From Chitinophagales bacterium (GTDB lineage: Bacteria > Bacteroidota > Bacteroidia > Chitinophagales > JADIYW01): DNA of 54,032 nucleotides. Within the stretch, counting starts at the first letter, position 1. Every line of letters begins with the position of its first letter. The notes beneath the pieces are model-generated. The model made no database searches. It was not told where the DNA came from and was given only the letters and a program-made list of their open reading frames with translations. The DNA is taken from positions 1 to 54,032 of the forward strand of contig JAMLHH010000021.1 in the NCBI GenBank assembly GCA_023957215.1, in the 5' to 3' direction. This document shows positions 8,081 to 17,030 of the stretch, piece by piece. The translations under genes were made by a program, and so were the position numbers.

Positions 8081-8866
8081 ATGAGCGAAAACAAAGTGCC
8101 TGTAATGGCTCACATGTTAGCAGAGGGAAAAGTACCTGATATTTTATTTTGGGTAGGATGTGCTGGTAGCTTTGACCAAAGAGCGCAAAAAGTGACTGTT
8201 GCTTTCATTAAGATATTAAACAATCTCGGTATTAACTATGCTGTATTAGGTACAGAAGAGGCTTGTACCGGAGACCCGGCAAGAAGAGCAGGTAACGAGT
8301 TTGTATTTCAAATGCTTGCCCAACAAAACATAGCAACTTTAAACGGATACGGTATTCGTAAAATCGTAACTACCTGTCCTCACTGTTTCAATATTATCAA
8401 AAACGAATATCCTGCATTAGGGGGTAAATATGAAGTTGTTCACCATTCCCAACTTCTACAATCTTTAATCGATGAAGGTCGTTTGAAAATTAAAGGTGGA
8501 GCATTCAAAGGCAAAAAAGTAACTTATCACGATTCATGCTATTTAGGTAGAGCAAACGATGTATATGAGGCTCCAAGAGATGTCATCCGAGCTTTAGATG
8601 CTGACTTGGTAGAAATGAGAAGCTGTGGTAAAAGAGGAATGTGTTGTGGTGCCGGTGGTGCTCAAGTCTTCAAAGAAGAAGAAAGAGGTAAACTTCGTGT
8701 CAATACAAAACGTACCCAACAAGCTTTAGAAGTTGATCCGGATTATTTGGCTGTTGCTTGCCCTTATTGTAACATGATGCTTTCTGATGGTGTCAAAGAA
8801 GTAGAAAATACCAAAGTAAAAGTAATAGATTTGGCTGAACTTGTTGCTCAGGCTAACGAACTATAA
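8081..8866 (+). CDS. CCG-domain Fe-S protein (HdrB/EtfD C-terminal type)
   Basis: 261 residues with two cysteine-rich CCG domains of the HdrB/GlpC/LutA type. The first contains WVGCAGS, EEACTGD and TTCPHCFN; the second contains HDSCYLGR, RSCGKRGMCCGAGG and ACPYCNMM. In HdrB such domains hold noncubane 4Fe-4S clusters; in EtfD they sit behind the ferredoxin-type motifs of the same chain. The gene starts 38 bp after the previous one, so the two very likely form one complex. It has no membrane segment and no signal peptide, so it should be cytoplasmic and docked on the partner. Databases often label such proteins heterodisulfide reductase, but methanogen-type heterodisulfide is not expected here. 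Confidence 0.85.
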   Translation: MSENKVPVMAHMLAEGKVPDILFWVGCAGSFDQRAQKVTVAFIKILNNLGINYAVLGTEEACTGDPARRAGNEFVFQMLAQQNIATLNGYGIRKIVTTCPHCFNIIKNEYPALGGKYEVVHHSQLLQSLIDEGRLKIKGGAFKGKKVTYHDSCYLGRANDVYEAPRDVIRALDADLVEMRSCGKRGMCCGAGGAQVFKEEERGKLRVNTKRTQQALEVDPDYLAVACPYCNMMLSDGVKEVENTKVKVIDLAELVAQANEL

Positions 8867-8877
8867 TTTAATTTACC

Positions 8878-9363
8878 ATGTACGTACCTTTTGATGAAAT
8901 GCCCAAAGAGGCAAGAGTTTGGCTATATCCTTATGCAGAAAGCTTTACCGAAGAGGAAATCAAAGAAGCAAATGTAGATATCAAGAACTTTGTCGAAGAA
9001 TGGTTATCTCACGGTCAGTCTGTAAAAGGCAGTGGCACTATTCTTTTCGGAAGAATATTATGTTTGACTGCTGATGAAAAAAGCTCTGCCAATGTAGGAG
9101 GTTGTTCTATTGACAGCTCTACCCGATTTATCACTCAACTCGAAAAGAAATACAACAAACAAAAATCTGATCGCTCGTTAGTTGTCTATCAGATTTCCGG
9201 TACTCAAAGCGACGTAATTGGTTTTAGAGATTTATCCCAAGCTGTTCAAGATGGTAAGTTAAACAAGGACACACTGGTTTTCAATATTCAAAGTGAAAAC
9301 ATAGCTGACTTAGATGCAGCATGGATTCCACTCTCTGAATCTGCTTATAGCAGATTTGTGTAG
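8878..9363 (+). CDS. Conserved hypothetical protein of the Fe-S operon
   Basis: 161 residues, starting with MYVPFDEMPKEARVWLYPYA, 11 bp after the CCG protein stop and so surely in the same operon. It has no signal peptide, no membrane helix, no Walker A or B and no ABC signature. From memory, similar Bacteroidota proteins are sometimes labelled ABC transporter ATPase; the sequence here gives no support for that. A short segment near the middle, GGCSIDSSTRFITQLEKKY (about residues 80-98), looks like a conserved core. Function unknown; the operon suggests a role with the Fe-S oxidoreductase. Confidence 0.75.
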   Translation: MYVPFDEMPKEARVWLYPYAESFTEEEIKEANVDIKNFVEEWLSHGQSVKGSGTILFGRILCLTADEKSSANVGGCSIDSSTRFITQLEKKYNKQKSDRSLVVYQISGTQSDVIGFRDLSQAVQDGKLNKDTLVFNIQSENIADLDAAWIPLSESAYSRFV

Positions 9364-9488
9364 GATTCCAGATTCATATCAGCACTTTCTTTAGGCTTTT
9401 GTAAATTGCCATTCCCTAAGGTTGACCATTTTGATTAATAATTCATTTGTTTGCTTTTTATCCATCTATATGCTGCGATAACTCAATT

Positions 9489-10427
9489 TTAATCGTTCAA
9501 TGGAATTTTAACTTCAAAGTGGTTTTGTTTGACATTTTTCAAGGAAGAGGAGATCATCCAAGGATTGTGTTTCTTTAATTCTTTATAGTTTGTTCCATTT
9601 TGAATGGCAAAGTCCACCCATGAGTTGACAGCACCATCCACAGCCACTATCCTATAATTATAGGCAGGGTATAAATCGGAGGCTTCAATGTGAAAATTAA
9701 AGTCTGTAGGATTTTGAATTATTAATTTTAAAGCTAAAATTCTAAAAATATATCTACTCGTTTCTTTGTTGAGATATAAATCATAAAAATTTTGACTCTT
9801 TTGAAACTCTCCATCTCTCAAAATTCCGCCCACACCTCTATTATAACCGGCAGCCGCCATCGTCCATGAGCCTGTCTTTTCATAGGCATCTTTTAAATAC
9901 CGGCATGCAGCATAAGTAGATTTCTCAATATCAAAACGTTCATCCACTTCGTCATTTACAATCAGCCCGTATTGTGTAGCAGTACCTTTTAAGAATTGCC
10001 AAAATCCGGATGCATTGGAAGGAGATGTAACTTGATCCAAATTACTTTCTGCCATACACAGATATACAAAATCTTCCGGTACACCTTGTTGCTTTAATAT
10101 TTTCCGCATCATGGACTCCCATTGATTGGCTCTTTTTATCAAAAGTATAGTACTGCTATGGCGATATGAATTGGTAATGAGTTCCAAATCTAAACGCTCT
10201 CTAATATCAGACTGATTGATAGGAACATTCTCACCCGCAAAATCTAATTTAATAGGTAATTTTGGTGCAGCATTTGCTGATTGCACACTTACCTCTGACT
10301 GAGTAGCATTATGAAAGTTAAAAGAAATATATTGGGTTTTGTTTTGGAAGGCAGTGCCTAAAGCAAAGCCGATGATTATACTTACAATTGTGATGATACC
10401 GATTGACTTGTTTTTATTTATTTTCAT
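9489..10427 (-). CDS. Lytic transglycosylase (SLT domain)
   Basis: 312 residues with an N-terminal membrane anchor or uncleaved signal (about residues 8-27) and an SLT/goose-lysozyme-like domain at about residues 110-220. The catalytic glutamate lies in CMAESNLDQ, followed by the family motif SGFWQF and the later YNRGVGGI segment. It cleaves peptidoglycan glycan strands in the periplasm with formation of 1,6-anhydro ends. It resembles MltD in the catalytic part. The C-terminal portion (VNSWVDFAIQNGTNYKELKK) looks like a degenerate LysM-like segment. It is a single gene converging on the Fe-S operon. Confidence 0.87.
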   Translation of the reverse strand: MKINKNKSIGIITIVSIIIGFALGTAFQNKTQYISFNFHNATQSEVSVQSANAAPKLPIKLDFAGENVPINQSDIRERLDLELITNSYRHSSTILLIKRANQWESMMRKILKQQGVPEDFVYLCMAESNLDQVTSPSNASGFWQFLKGTATQYGLIVNDEVDERFDIEKSTYAACRYLKDAYEKTGSWTMAAAGYNRGVGGILRDGEFQKSQNFYDLYLNKETSRYIFRILALKLIIQNPTDFNFHIEASDLYPAYNYRIVAVDGAVNSWVDFAIQNGTNYKELKKHNPWMISSSLKNVKQNHFEVKIPLND

Positions 10428-10569
10428 ATTTGTTGAGAGATAAGTTTACTAAAATCAAAAATGACCTTTTTTCCGAAATATTAATAAAATATGTGATAAA
10501 TAATTTTCAAATCAAAATTCGAGCCACTTAAAATTTATTTTCCTATCCATTTAATCTGTCAGAATGTAT

Positions 10570-10577
10570 TACTTTTG
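10570..10577 (+). promoter_or_regulatory. Candidate -7 promoter box for the outer-membrane protein gene
   Basis: TACTTTTG matches TAnnTTTG and lies 18 bp upstream of the ATG at 10596, a spacing common for Bacteroidota promoters with short leaders. Confidence 0.45.
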
Positions 10578-10595
10578 CCACAGCTATATTTCCTT

Positions 10596-11369
10596 ATGAA
10601 AATCTTATACTTTAAACTTTTTGCCGTCCTATTTTTTTTATCTCTCTATGCAAATGCACAGCAGGGATTTCAGATGTTTGTAGGACCGGCTATCGGTTTG
10701 GGAATTATTTCTCCACAAAACCACTACGGCAATGAGCATTACGAATTAGATTACAAGTTTTCACCGGCTTTTGGAGGAGGTATCAATATTGGTTATGGCT
10801 TTAAAAAATTGGTTTCCTTGCATTTATCAACTACTTACCAGCAATTTAACCAGAAATATGCAGACAAATTTAGCCCCGGATTTGGAGATTTAAATCAAAG
10901 TCACAGAAAGACTGTGAATCAATCTTATGCAGAAATAGGTCTCATGGTCAAAATCACCCAACTTCTCGGAGACAGTTATATTTATGACAGAGGCGTACAA
11001 ATTTTTGCAACAACAGGATTCGTCCTCGGAAGGCTTCTTTCTGCCAATCTTCATTATTACGTAAAAAAAGACGGGATGGAAGAAGTGGAGATACCATATC
11101 CGGGAAATATATCACCTTATACATCTTCACCTTACCAACCTACCACAAATGACAAAGAATTATTTACAAATTGGATTTTATTATGGAATCTCAATTTAGG
11201 TATGGATGTATTTTTAAATGAAAAACTTACTTTCACGCCTTCTATTTTAGGTCAAGTGGGCTTGACGGATATCAATGCAAAAAAATACAGAGTACACACA
11301 CCTTACAAAAGTTCAAGAGTGTTCTTTGGTGGCATCAATTTAGGAATGACGGTCTTCTTTAATCGCTGA
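10596..11369 (+). CDS. Predicted outer-membrane beta-barrel protein
   Basis: About 257 residues from the ATG at 10596, which places the signal peptide MKILYFKLFAVLFFLSLYANAQ at the very start; an upstream in-frame TTG at 10575 would overlap the -7 box and is less likely. The mature part shows alternating hydrophobic strands, glycines and aromatic ends (GPAIGLGIIS, GGGINIGYGF, FFGGINLGMTVFFNR). It ends in an aromatic-rich strand, as in 8-10 stranded barrels of the OmpA/PorT-like class. Substrate or role cannot be told. Its stop overlaps the end of murB by 11 bp on the opposite strand. Confidence 0.7.
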   Translation: MKILYFKLFAVLFFLSLYANAQQGFQMFVGPAIGLGIISPQNHYGNEHYELDYKFSPAFGGGINIGYGFKKLVSLHLSTTYQQFNQKYADKFSPGFGDLNQSHRKTVNQSYAEIGLMVKITQLLGDSYIYDRGVQIFATTGFVLGRLLSANLHYYVKKDGMEEVEIPYPGNISPYTSSPYQPTTNDKELFTNWILLWNLNLGMDVFLNEKLTFTPSILGQVGLTDINAKKYRVHTPYKSSRVFFGGINLGMTVFFNR

Positions 11370-12384
11370 TGATATTGACTTCCGGTCTGAGTAAAACACC
11401 AAAGGTCTGTTGTACGGTATTTTGAATATCTTTGATATATAAGAAAGCATCTTTCCCTTTCGCATTTCCATAATTCACTACCACCAAGGCCTGTTTGTCA
11501 TGATTACCGATATCACCTACTCTGGCACCTTTTAGTCCGCATTTTTCTATCAGCCAAGCAGCAGGTATCTTTATCAGGTTATTTTCAACCTCATAATATG
11601 GCATATCAGGAAATCTTTCAAGCAATTTATTTACGATAAATCGACTGGTCAAAGGATTTTTGAAAAAGCTACCGGCATTTTTTATCACTTTAGGATCAGG
11701 TAATTTACTTTGTCTGATTTTGATAACAGCATCTGAAACACTTTTGATGGTCAAAGTTTTAACACCCATCTCATCCAAAGTCTTTTGCACATCGCCATAT
11801 TTCGTATGAAAAGAGGTGGGAGATTTTTCTAATCGGAAAATAACGGAAGTGATAAAATATTTATCCTTGGTCAAAGGATGTTTGAAAATACTGTACCGAT
11901 AACCAAACTGGCATTCTGAATTTGAAAACTGAATCTCTTTTTGAGCCTCTATATCATAAGCATATACTTCTTGGACGACACTTTTTACCTCTACACCATA
12001 AGCGCCGATATTCTGAATGGGAGCGGCTCCCACTGTACCAGGTATCAGTGATAAGTTTTCTATTCCTCCCCAGTTTTTCTCTATGGCTAAAAGCACAAAT
12101 TCATGCCAAATTTCACCGGACGCTACTTGAATATTTACATATTTATCATTCTCGTCTATCACTTTTATCCCTTTTAAGAGGTTGTGAACGACGATACCTT
12201 TATAGTCCTGTGCAAACATCAGATTACTTCCTCCACCCAAAATCAGTATATTACCATATTGTTCTTTTAGGGCTTTCAGTTCATTCAATTCTTCCATTTG
12301 TGTCAGCCGGGTATAGGCGGCGGTATAAGTTTCCATTCCAAAAGTATGGAGAGGAGTCAAATTAAAATTAGTGCTAATATTCAT
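11359..12384 (-). CDS. murB: UDP-N-acetylenolpyruvoylglucosamine reductase MurB
   Basis: 341 residues, full length, of the long type I MurB seen in E. coli. It reduces UDP-GlcNAc-enolpyruvate to UDP-MurNAc with NADPH and FAD in the cytoplasm. Visible motifs are the FAD-binding LGGGSNLMF (about residue 50), IPGTVGAAPIQNIGAYGVE (about residues 115-133) and the catalytic-site segment KNAGSFFKNP with its proton-donor serine (about residue 238). The C-terminal catalytic glutamate lies in LRPEVNII. The start overlaps the end of the upstream TPR gene by 11 bp, suggesting translational coupling. Confidence 0.96.
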   Translation of the reverse strand: MNISTNFNLTPLHTFGMETYTAAYTRLTQMEELNELKALKEQYGNILILGGGSNLMFAQDYKGIVVHNLLKGIKVIDENDKYVNIQVASGEIWHEFVLLAIEKNWGGIENLSLIPGTVGAAPIQNIGAYGVEVKSVVQEVYAYDIEAQKEIQFSNSECQFGYRYSIFKHPLTKDKYFITSVIFRLEKSPTSFHTKYGDVQKTLDEMGVKTLTIKSVSDAVIKIRQSKLPDPKVIKNAGSFFKNPLTSRFIVNKLLERFPDMPYYEVENNLIKIPAAWLIEKCGLKGARVGDIGNHDKQALVVVNYGNAKGKDAFLYIKDIQNTVQQTFGVLLRPEVNIISD

Positions 12385-13870
12385 TTTGTTTTATTCTGTT
12401 TAAACCGGCTTTCGCCTTGGCATCAATACTATTTTTATATTCATGACCTTTGTAGGTTAACGCTTTTGTATAATAAAAACCGGCCTCTTTGTTTTTATTT
12501 GCTTTTTCATAATATTGACCGAGAAGTACGCAAGCATTCGGTGCAAAATAAGTAATGCTTTTACCATTTGTTTCTATCACGGCTTTGTACAAAGTCACCG
12601 CTTGGTCAGATAGTTCAAGATTATCTAATATTCTCGCCTTTCTATAAATATATTCTAACTGTTCATGACCCTTAAAATCAGAGGATTTTTTTTCATTCAA
12701 TACACTCAATGCCTTTGAGAAATATCCGCCATCACTCAAAAGGCGTGCTTTCAGTAAAGTCAGAGAAGGTATCTTTTTACTCTCAGCTTCTCTTGTTGCC
12801 GCTTTATCACTCTCCAATGAATTACTACCATTGCTTAAAACCTTTGAGATAAAGACTTGATATTGGTTAGGATGGTTGCTAATCAAACTATACCAAGCTA
12901 ATTTCCTATATGACTCCCTGATATAATCTTGTCCTTTATTTTTCGATAAAAACTTCTTAAAATATACATCAGCATCCGTGTCTAACCTATTTAATTTTGC
13001 CTCTCCAAGCATAAAATCCAAATATGGGAAAGCCAAGAAATCAGTTGAGGTCGGACGTGTGGAGAGCAAACGGATGACCTCATCATTTTTATTGACATAA
13101 TGAGCTACACTTGCTTTAACAAAGTAGTTGAGCAAATTATCCTTCAAATCCATTTTTTGATGGTCTATCATTTCCCATGCGCCACTCTTATCTTCTCCGA
13201 GATGTAAAAGCAACATGGTGTACATAATCGTCGCCTCCTCCTTGAACGGCAAATTAGGATTTTTCAAGATGGTTTCAAATTGAGAAAGTCCTTCATCTAT
13301 ATCTCCTTTTAACCCTAAAATTTTTGCGCCCAACTTATATTTGTCCGGGATGGCTCCAAAGAGAGTGGTCAAGAGTGCCAAATCTTTATCGTTCGGTAAA
13401 AAATCAGGAAATTTATTTTTATTGCTTTTCAGTAGATTGAATGCTCTACGTGTATCAAATACTGCCGAAAAATAATCTCCATACTTTATTTTGATGAAAG
13501 CCCATTGCAGATTCACACTGGCTTGTGAATACAGATAATAAGGCGATTTTGTATCTCCTTTTTCCAGAATACTTAGTCGTTCATCTTTTTTAGGTAAAAG
13601 TTTCTTGTATAATTGACTATCATCTGACACATAAAGTGTGAGAAAATCAGCATAATTTTCTAAAAAATAAGGTATCAAGTTAGTGGGATGTGAAAGCTTC
13701 TCTTTCAACAACAACTGATTGCCCTCATTGATCTTAAGCTTAAAAATATTGAGATAGGCAGTCTGGCAATTGGTATTATAACTAAATGTCTGTGCTGAAA
13801 CATCTACAGGTATCCACAAAAGAGCAGCCAATATAAAAATTGGCAGGAGATTTTTTAAACGTATCCTCAA
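12374..13870 (-). CDS. Exported TPR-like protein of unknown function
   Basis: 498 residues beginning at a TTG codon at 13870. The next upstream in-frame codon of note is a stop, and the TTG gives a good signal peptide (MRIRLKNLLPIFILAALLWI ending near VSAQ). The mature chain is helical, with repeated A/L/Y-rich helix pairs in the C-terminal part (about residues 370-490, such as GGYFSKALSVLNEKK and SDQAVTLYKAVIET) that look like tetratricopeptide repeats. It probably acts as a periplasmic or outer-membrane-associated scaffold. It overlaps murB by 11 bp. No enzymatic motif is seen. Confidence 0.75.
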   Translation of the reverse strand: MRIRLKNLLPIFILAALLWIPVDVSAQTFSYNTNCQTAYLNIFKLKINEGNQLLLKEKLSHPTNLIPYFLENYADFLTLYVSDDSQLYKKLLPKKDERLSILEKGDTKSPYYLYSQASVNLQWAFIKIKYGDYFSAVFDTRRAFNLLKSNKNKFPDFLPNDKDLALLTTLFGAIPDKYKLGAKILGLKGDIDEGLSQFETILKNPNLPFKEEATIMYTMLLLHLGEDKSGAWEMIDHQKMDLKDNLLNYFVKASVAHYVNKNDEVIRLLSTRPTSTDFLAFPYLDFMLGEAKLNRLDTDADVYFKKFLSKNKGQDYIRESYRKLAWYSLISNHPNQYQVFISKVLSNGSNSLESDKAATREAESKKIPSLTLLKARLLSDGGYFSKALSVLNEKKSSDFKGHEQLEYIYRKARILDNLELSDQAVTLYKAVIETNGKSITYFAPNACVLLGQYYEKANKNKEAGFYYTKALTYKGHEYKNSIDAKAKAGLNRIKQNEY

Positions 13871-13982
13871 ACCAATTTTGTATTAGAAAAACTATGCCAA
13901 TTTGTATCAATAAAACAGATATCTAAAAATCTATCCTTCTACCTATTTATCACTTTTATCACTGACGAAAAGTCTAAATGAC

Positions 13983-14774
13983 CTATTCAGCCTGTTTTTT
14001 CAAAGCTGATGCCGGAATAAAATCTTCATCTTTTTCGGTATCATCGACATCAGCCAAGACTCTACCGCAATGTTCACAGATATTGATTTTTTTCTTGAGT
14101 CTGATTTCTGCTTGAGTCTGAGGCGGTATTTTACCAAAGCAACCCCCACAAGCATCTCTCACCACTTCTACCACTGCAAGACCGTTTTTATAAGAAGTAC
14201 GAATTCTTTTATACGCTGCCAGTAGTTTAGGGTCTATTTCTTCTTCAATTTCAGAAGCTTTTGCCTCTAATTCTTGTTCTTCTTTTTCTGTTTCAGCTAC
14301 GATATGACCTAATTCGCTTTTTTTCACTTCCAAATTAGAAGTCACATCTTTCATTTGCGCTTCTATCTGTTGAAGTAAATTCTCAGAAGAACTCAATGAA
14401 AATTCAGCTTCTCTAATTTTTTTCTCAGCAAGTTGAATATCCAATTTTCGCATTTCTATTTCTTTGGTCAATGCGTCAAATTCTCTGTTGTTTTTCACGG
14501 AATTGAGTTGTTTATCATATTTAATGATTGTGTTTTCATTATCCGTAATAAAATGCTTTTTGTCAATAATGGTAGTTCTACCTTCTTCTATCGCATTTTT
14601 CAATTTCTCATAACGAATATTCATACCTGAAACCTCATCTTCCAAATCTGCTACTTCCATCGGCAATTCGCCTCTCAGTATTCTGATTTTATCCATTTGG
14701 GTATGAATATCTTGCAATTGTGTAAGTTGTTTCAACTTTTTATCAACGCTTAAAGTCTTTCTTTTAGCTGCCAT
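13983..14774 (-). CDS. Coiled-coil protein with C4-type zinc ribbon
   Basis: 263 residues with a long coiled coil (about 10-190) followed by a zinc ribbon with paired cysteines, CGGCFG and ICEHCG (about residues 209-236). This is the CT398/HP0958-like layout. Such proteins have been linked to flagellar or secretion functions in other phyla and may bind nucleic acid; in Bacteroidota the role is unknown. It follows the Nif3-like gene with zero intergenic bases (stop of one next to start of the other), so the two are surely co-transcribed. Confidence 0.85.
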   Translation of the reverse strand: MAAKRKTLSVDKKLKQLTQLQDIHTQMDKIRILRGELPMEVADLEDEVSGMNIRYEKLKNAIEEGRTTIIDKKHFITDNENTIIKYDKQLNSVKNNREFDALTKEIEMRKLDIQLAEKKIREAEFSLSSSENLLQQIEAQMKDVTSNLEVKKSELGHIVAETEKEEQELEAKASEIEEEIDPKLLAAYKRIRTSYKNGLAVVEVVRDACGGCFGKIPPQTQAEIRLKKKINICEHCGRVLADVDDTEKDEDFIPASALKKQAE

Positions 14775-15872
14775 TTAAAGATAATTTACTGGGTTTGTAT
14801 TTATTGTAGTCAAATAGAGTGCAAAGGTAGGAAATTTTTTTACCAATATTTCATAAAATAAATCAATTGTATATTGTTCACTTTCATAATGTCCTATATC
14901 TGCAATAATAATGCGACGATCGGCATCAAAAAACTGGTGGTATTTGAAATCTCCCGTAATAAAAACATCTGCATTCTGAACAATTGCGGTATTTAACAAA
15001 AAACTTCCTGCACCTCCGCATATTGCCACTTTTTGTATCTTTTCTTTTACAATTTGAGTGTAACGTATTACATCCGTTTTCATTATTATTTTCACCATAT
15101 TCAAAAAATCCTTTGAGGATATAGGTTCATCCAAATCACCTATCATTCCCGACCCGATTTCTTGATGGACATTATCCAAGCCAATAATTTCGTATGCCAC
15201 TTCTTCATAAGGATGTGCAGAAAAAAGTGCCGATAAAACTCTTCTTTCCAAATAGTCGGGATATAAAACTTCTATCTTGTTTTCCTTTTCGGTGTGTCGC
15301 TCCCCTCTTTTACCTACAAAAGGATGAGATTTTTCACTACCTTTAAAAGTACCTTCACCGGCTATTTGAAAACTACATTCAGAGTACTCACCTACATTTC
15401 CGGCACCCGCTTCAAACAAGGCTTTTTTTACGGAGTCTGTGGCATCTATCGGTACATAGGTATAAAGTTTCTTCAATACTCCACTTTTGGGTGATAATAT
15501 TTTGACGTTTCTCAGACCTAACTTTTCAGCTATTTTTGAGTTGACACCTTTCATCACATTGTCCAAATTAGTATGTGCCGCATAGATGGCAATATCATTT
15601 TTGACAGCCTTGATGATTACTCTTTCTATATAATTTTTTCCGGTCAAAGATTTTAAACCACTAAAGACAATAGGATGATGTGCCAAAACCAAATTGCACC
15701 TTTTCTCTATAGCTTCATCTATGACTGCTTCTATGGCATCTAAACATATCAATACTCCCGTGCATTCCACATCTTTATCTCCCACTATCAGACGGGCATT
15801 GTCATAAGATTCTTGTAAGCTTGGTGGAGCTATTTGTTCGACAACTTCAATGATGTTGCTTATCTTTATCAT
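14775..15872 (-). CDS. Nif3-like dinuclear metal-centre protein (DUF34)
   Basis: 365 residues of the NIF3/YbgI/YqfO family. Metal-binding segments are LVLAHHPIVFSG near residue 62 and AHTNLDNV at about residue 99, with the C-terminal GDFKYHQF and ADIGHYESE (about residues 303-330). The length and the insert at about 125-230 fit the long, YqfO-type members with a CutA/PII-like middle domain. Databases often call it GTP cyclohydrolase 1 type 2; that activity is reported for one homologue and is not secure. It is directly coupled to the zinc-ribbon gene and divergent from lpxK with only 37 bp between them. Confidence 0.92.
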   Translation of the reverse strand: MIKISNIIEVVEQIAPPSLQESYDNARLIVGDKDVECTGVLICLDAIEAVIDEAIEKRCNLVLAHHPIVFSGLKSLTGKNYIERVIIKAVKNDIAIYAAHTNLDNVMKGVNSKIAEKLGLRNVKILSPKSGVLKKLYTYVPIDATDSVKKALFEAGAGNVGEYSECSFQIAGEGTFKGSEKSHPFVGKRGERHTEKENKIEVLYPDYLERRVLSALFSAHPYEEVAYEIIGLDNVHQEIGSGMIGDLDEPISSKDFLNMVKIIMKTDVIRYTQIVKEKIQKVAICGGAGSFLLNTAIVQNADVFITGDFKYHQFFDADRRIIIADIGHYESEQYTIDLFYEILVKKFPTFALYLTTINTNPVNYL

Positions 15873-15909
15873 ACCTTTTTAAATTAATGAAAAAACATAG
15901 ATTTAGTTG

Positions 15910-16944
15910 ATGAAGATACATCAAATTTTGTGGATACCTTTTGCTTTTCTCTATTCTCTATTCATTAGAATATGGTTGTGGATGTATCAAAAAGGCTATT
16001 CGGGGAAAGTGAGTTTTACCGTTCCTATCATTTCTATTGGGAATATTCAAGCAGGTGGTACCGGGAAAACGCCTTTAATTGCTTATTTGTGTGAAATTTT
16101 ATCCGAAAAGTATCAAGTAGCCGTCATTAGTCGAGGATACAAAAGAAATACTTTGGGCTTTAGATTAGCAGGCAAAAGTGATACTTATAAGGAAATCGGT
16201 GATGAACCCTATTGGCTCAATAAAAAGTTTCCCAACGTGGCTATTGCTGTTGCAGAAAACCGAATAGAAGCCGTGCCACATCTCATGTCTTATCGTTATA
16301 ACACACAAGTCATCCTCTTGGATGATGGATTTCAGCAGTTGGGCATCCGGCTGGCAAAAAATATATTACTCACTCCTTATCACAGCCCTTTTACAAAAGA
16401 TTTCATGTTACCGGTAGGAAGATTGCGAGAGCCCAAAAGTGGCTCTGAAAGAGCTGATATTATCGTCATCACCAAGTGTCCGGTATCTCTTTTAGACCAA
16501 AAAGAAAAAGTACTCTCCGAATTAAATATCCAATTACTTTCCCATCAAAAAGCTTTTTTATCATCTATTGTTTATACGAGTCCGTATTTGATGTTTTATG
16601 AAGGAATGGTCGAAAGTTTACACATTGACGAACAGATTCTTTTAGTCACGGGAATTGCAGATACATTGCCTTTATTAGAGTATTTAAAACCTAAGGTAAA
16701 ATATGTCAAACATCTTTCTTTTCTCGATCATTATAAGTATAGAGAAAGTGATATCCGACGTATTGAGAATGAATATTACACACTTTCACAAAACGGAAAA
16801 ACACGAATTATCACTACTGAAAAAGATGCAGTGAGATTAGAAATTTTTAAAGACTTATTAGAAGATTTGGACTTGGAAATTTATATACAAGCAATGTCCA
16901 TCAAATGGGATGACGAAGAAAGTTTCATAAATGAACTTATATAA
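15910..16944 (+). CDS. lpxK: Tetraacyldisaccharide 4'-kinase LpxK
   Basis: 344 residues from the ATG at 15910; a TTG just before it (15907) is also in frame. It phosphorylates the 4' position of the lipid A disaccharide at the cytoplasmic face of the inner membrane. An N-terminal hydrophobic segment (about 5-25) anchors it. The P-loop is GNIQAGGTGKTPL (about residues 46-58). The lid and catalytic region includes ILLDDGFQQLGI (about residue 138), and LREPKSGSERAD follows. The length fits the family. It is transcribed away from the Nif3-like gene. Confidence 0.95.
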   Translation: MKIHQILWIPFAFLYSLFIRIWLWMYQKGYSGKVSFTVPIISIGNIQAGGTGKTPLIAYLCEILSEKYQVAVISRGYKRNTLGFRLAGKSDTYKEIGDEPYWLNKKFPNVAIAVAENRIEAVPHLMSYRYNTQVILLDDGFQQLGIRLAKNILLTPYHSPFTKDFMLPVGRLREPKSGSERADIIVITKCPVSLLDQKEKVLSELNIQLLSHQKAFLSSIVYTSPYLMFYEGMVESLHIDEQILLVTGIADTLPLLEYLKPKVKYVKHLSFLDHYKYRESDIRRIENEYYTLSQNGKTRIITTEKDAVRLEIFKDLLEDLDLEIYIQAMSIKWDDEESFINELI

Positions 16945-17030
16945 AAACTTTCAAAAAGTTCACATGTAATTTGTGGACATTGCGTATAGAAAATCCACAC
17001 ATTGCCACATCGGTAATGACTGTATCCAAA

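Noticed and set aside
8878..9363. ABC transporter ATPase label for the 161-residue protein
   Set aside because: No Walker A, Walker B or signature motif is present and the length is too short for an ABC ATPase domain.
11922..12555. Plus-strand open frames across murB and the TPR gene
   Set aside because: They are shadows of the strongly supported minus-strand genes.
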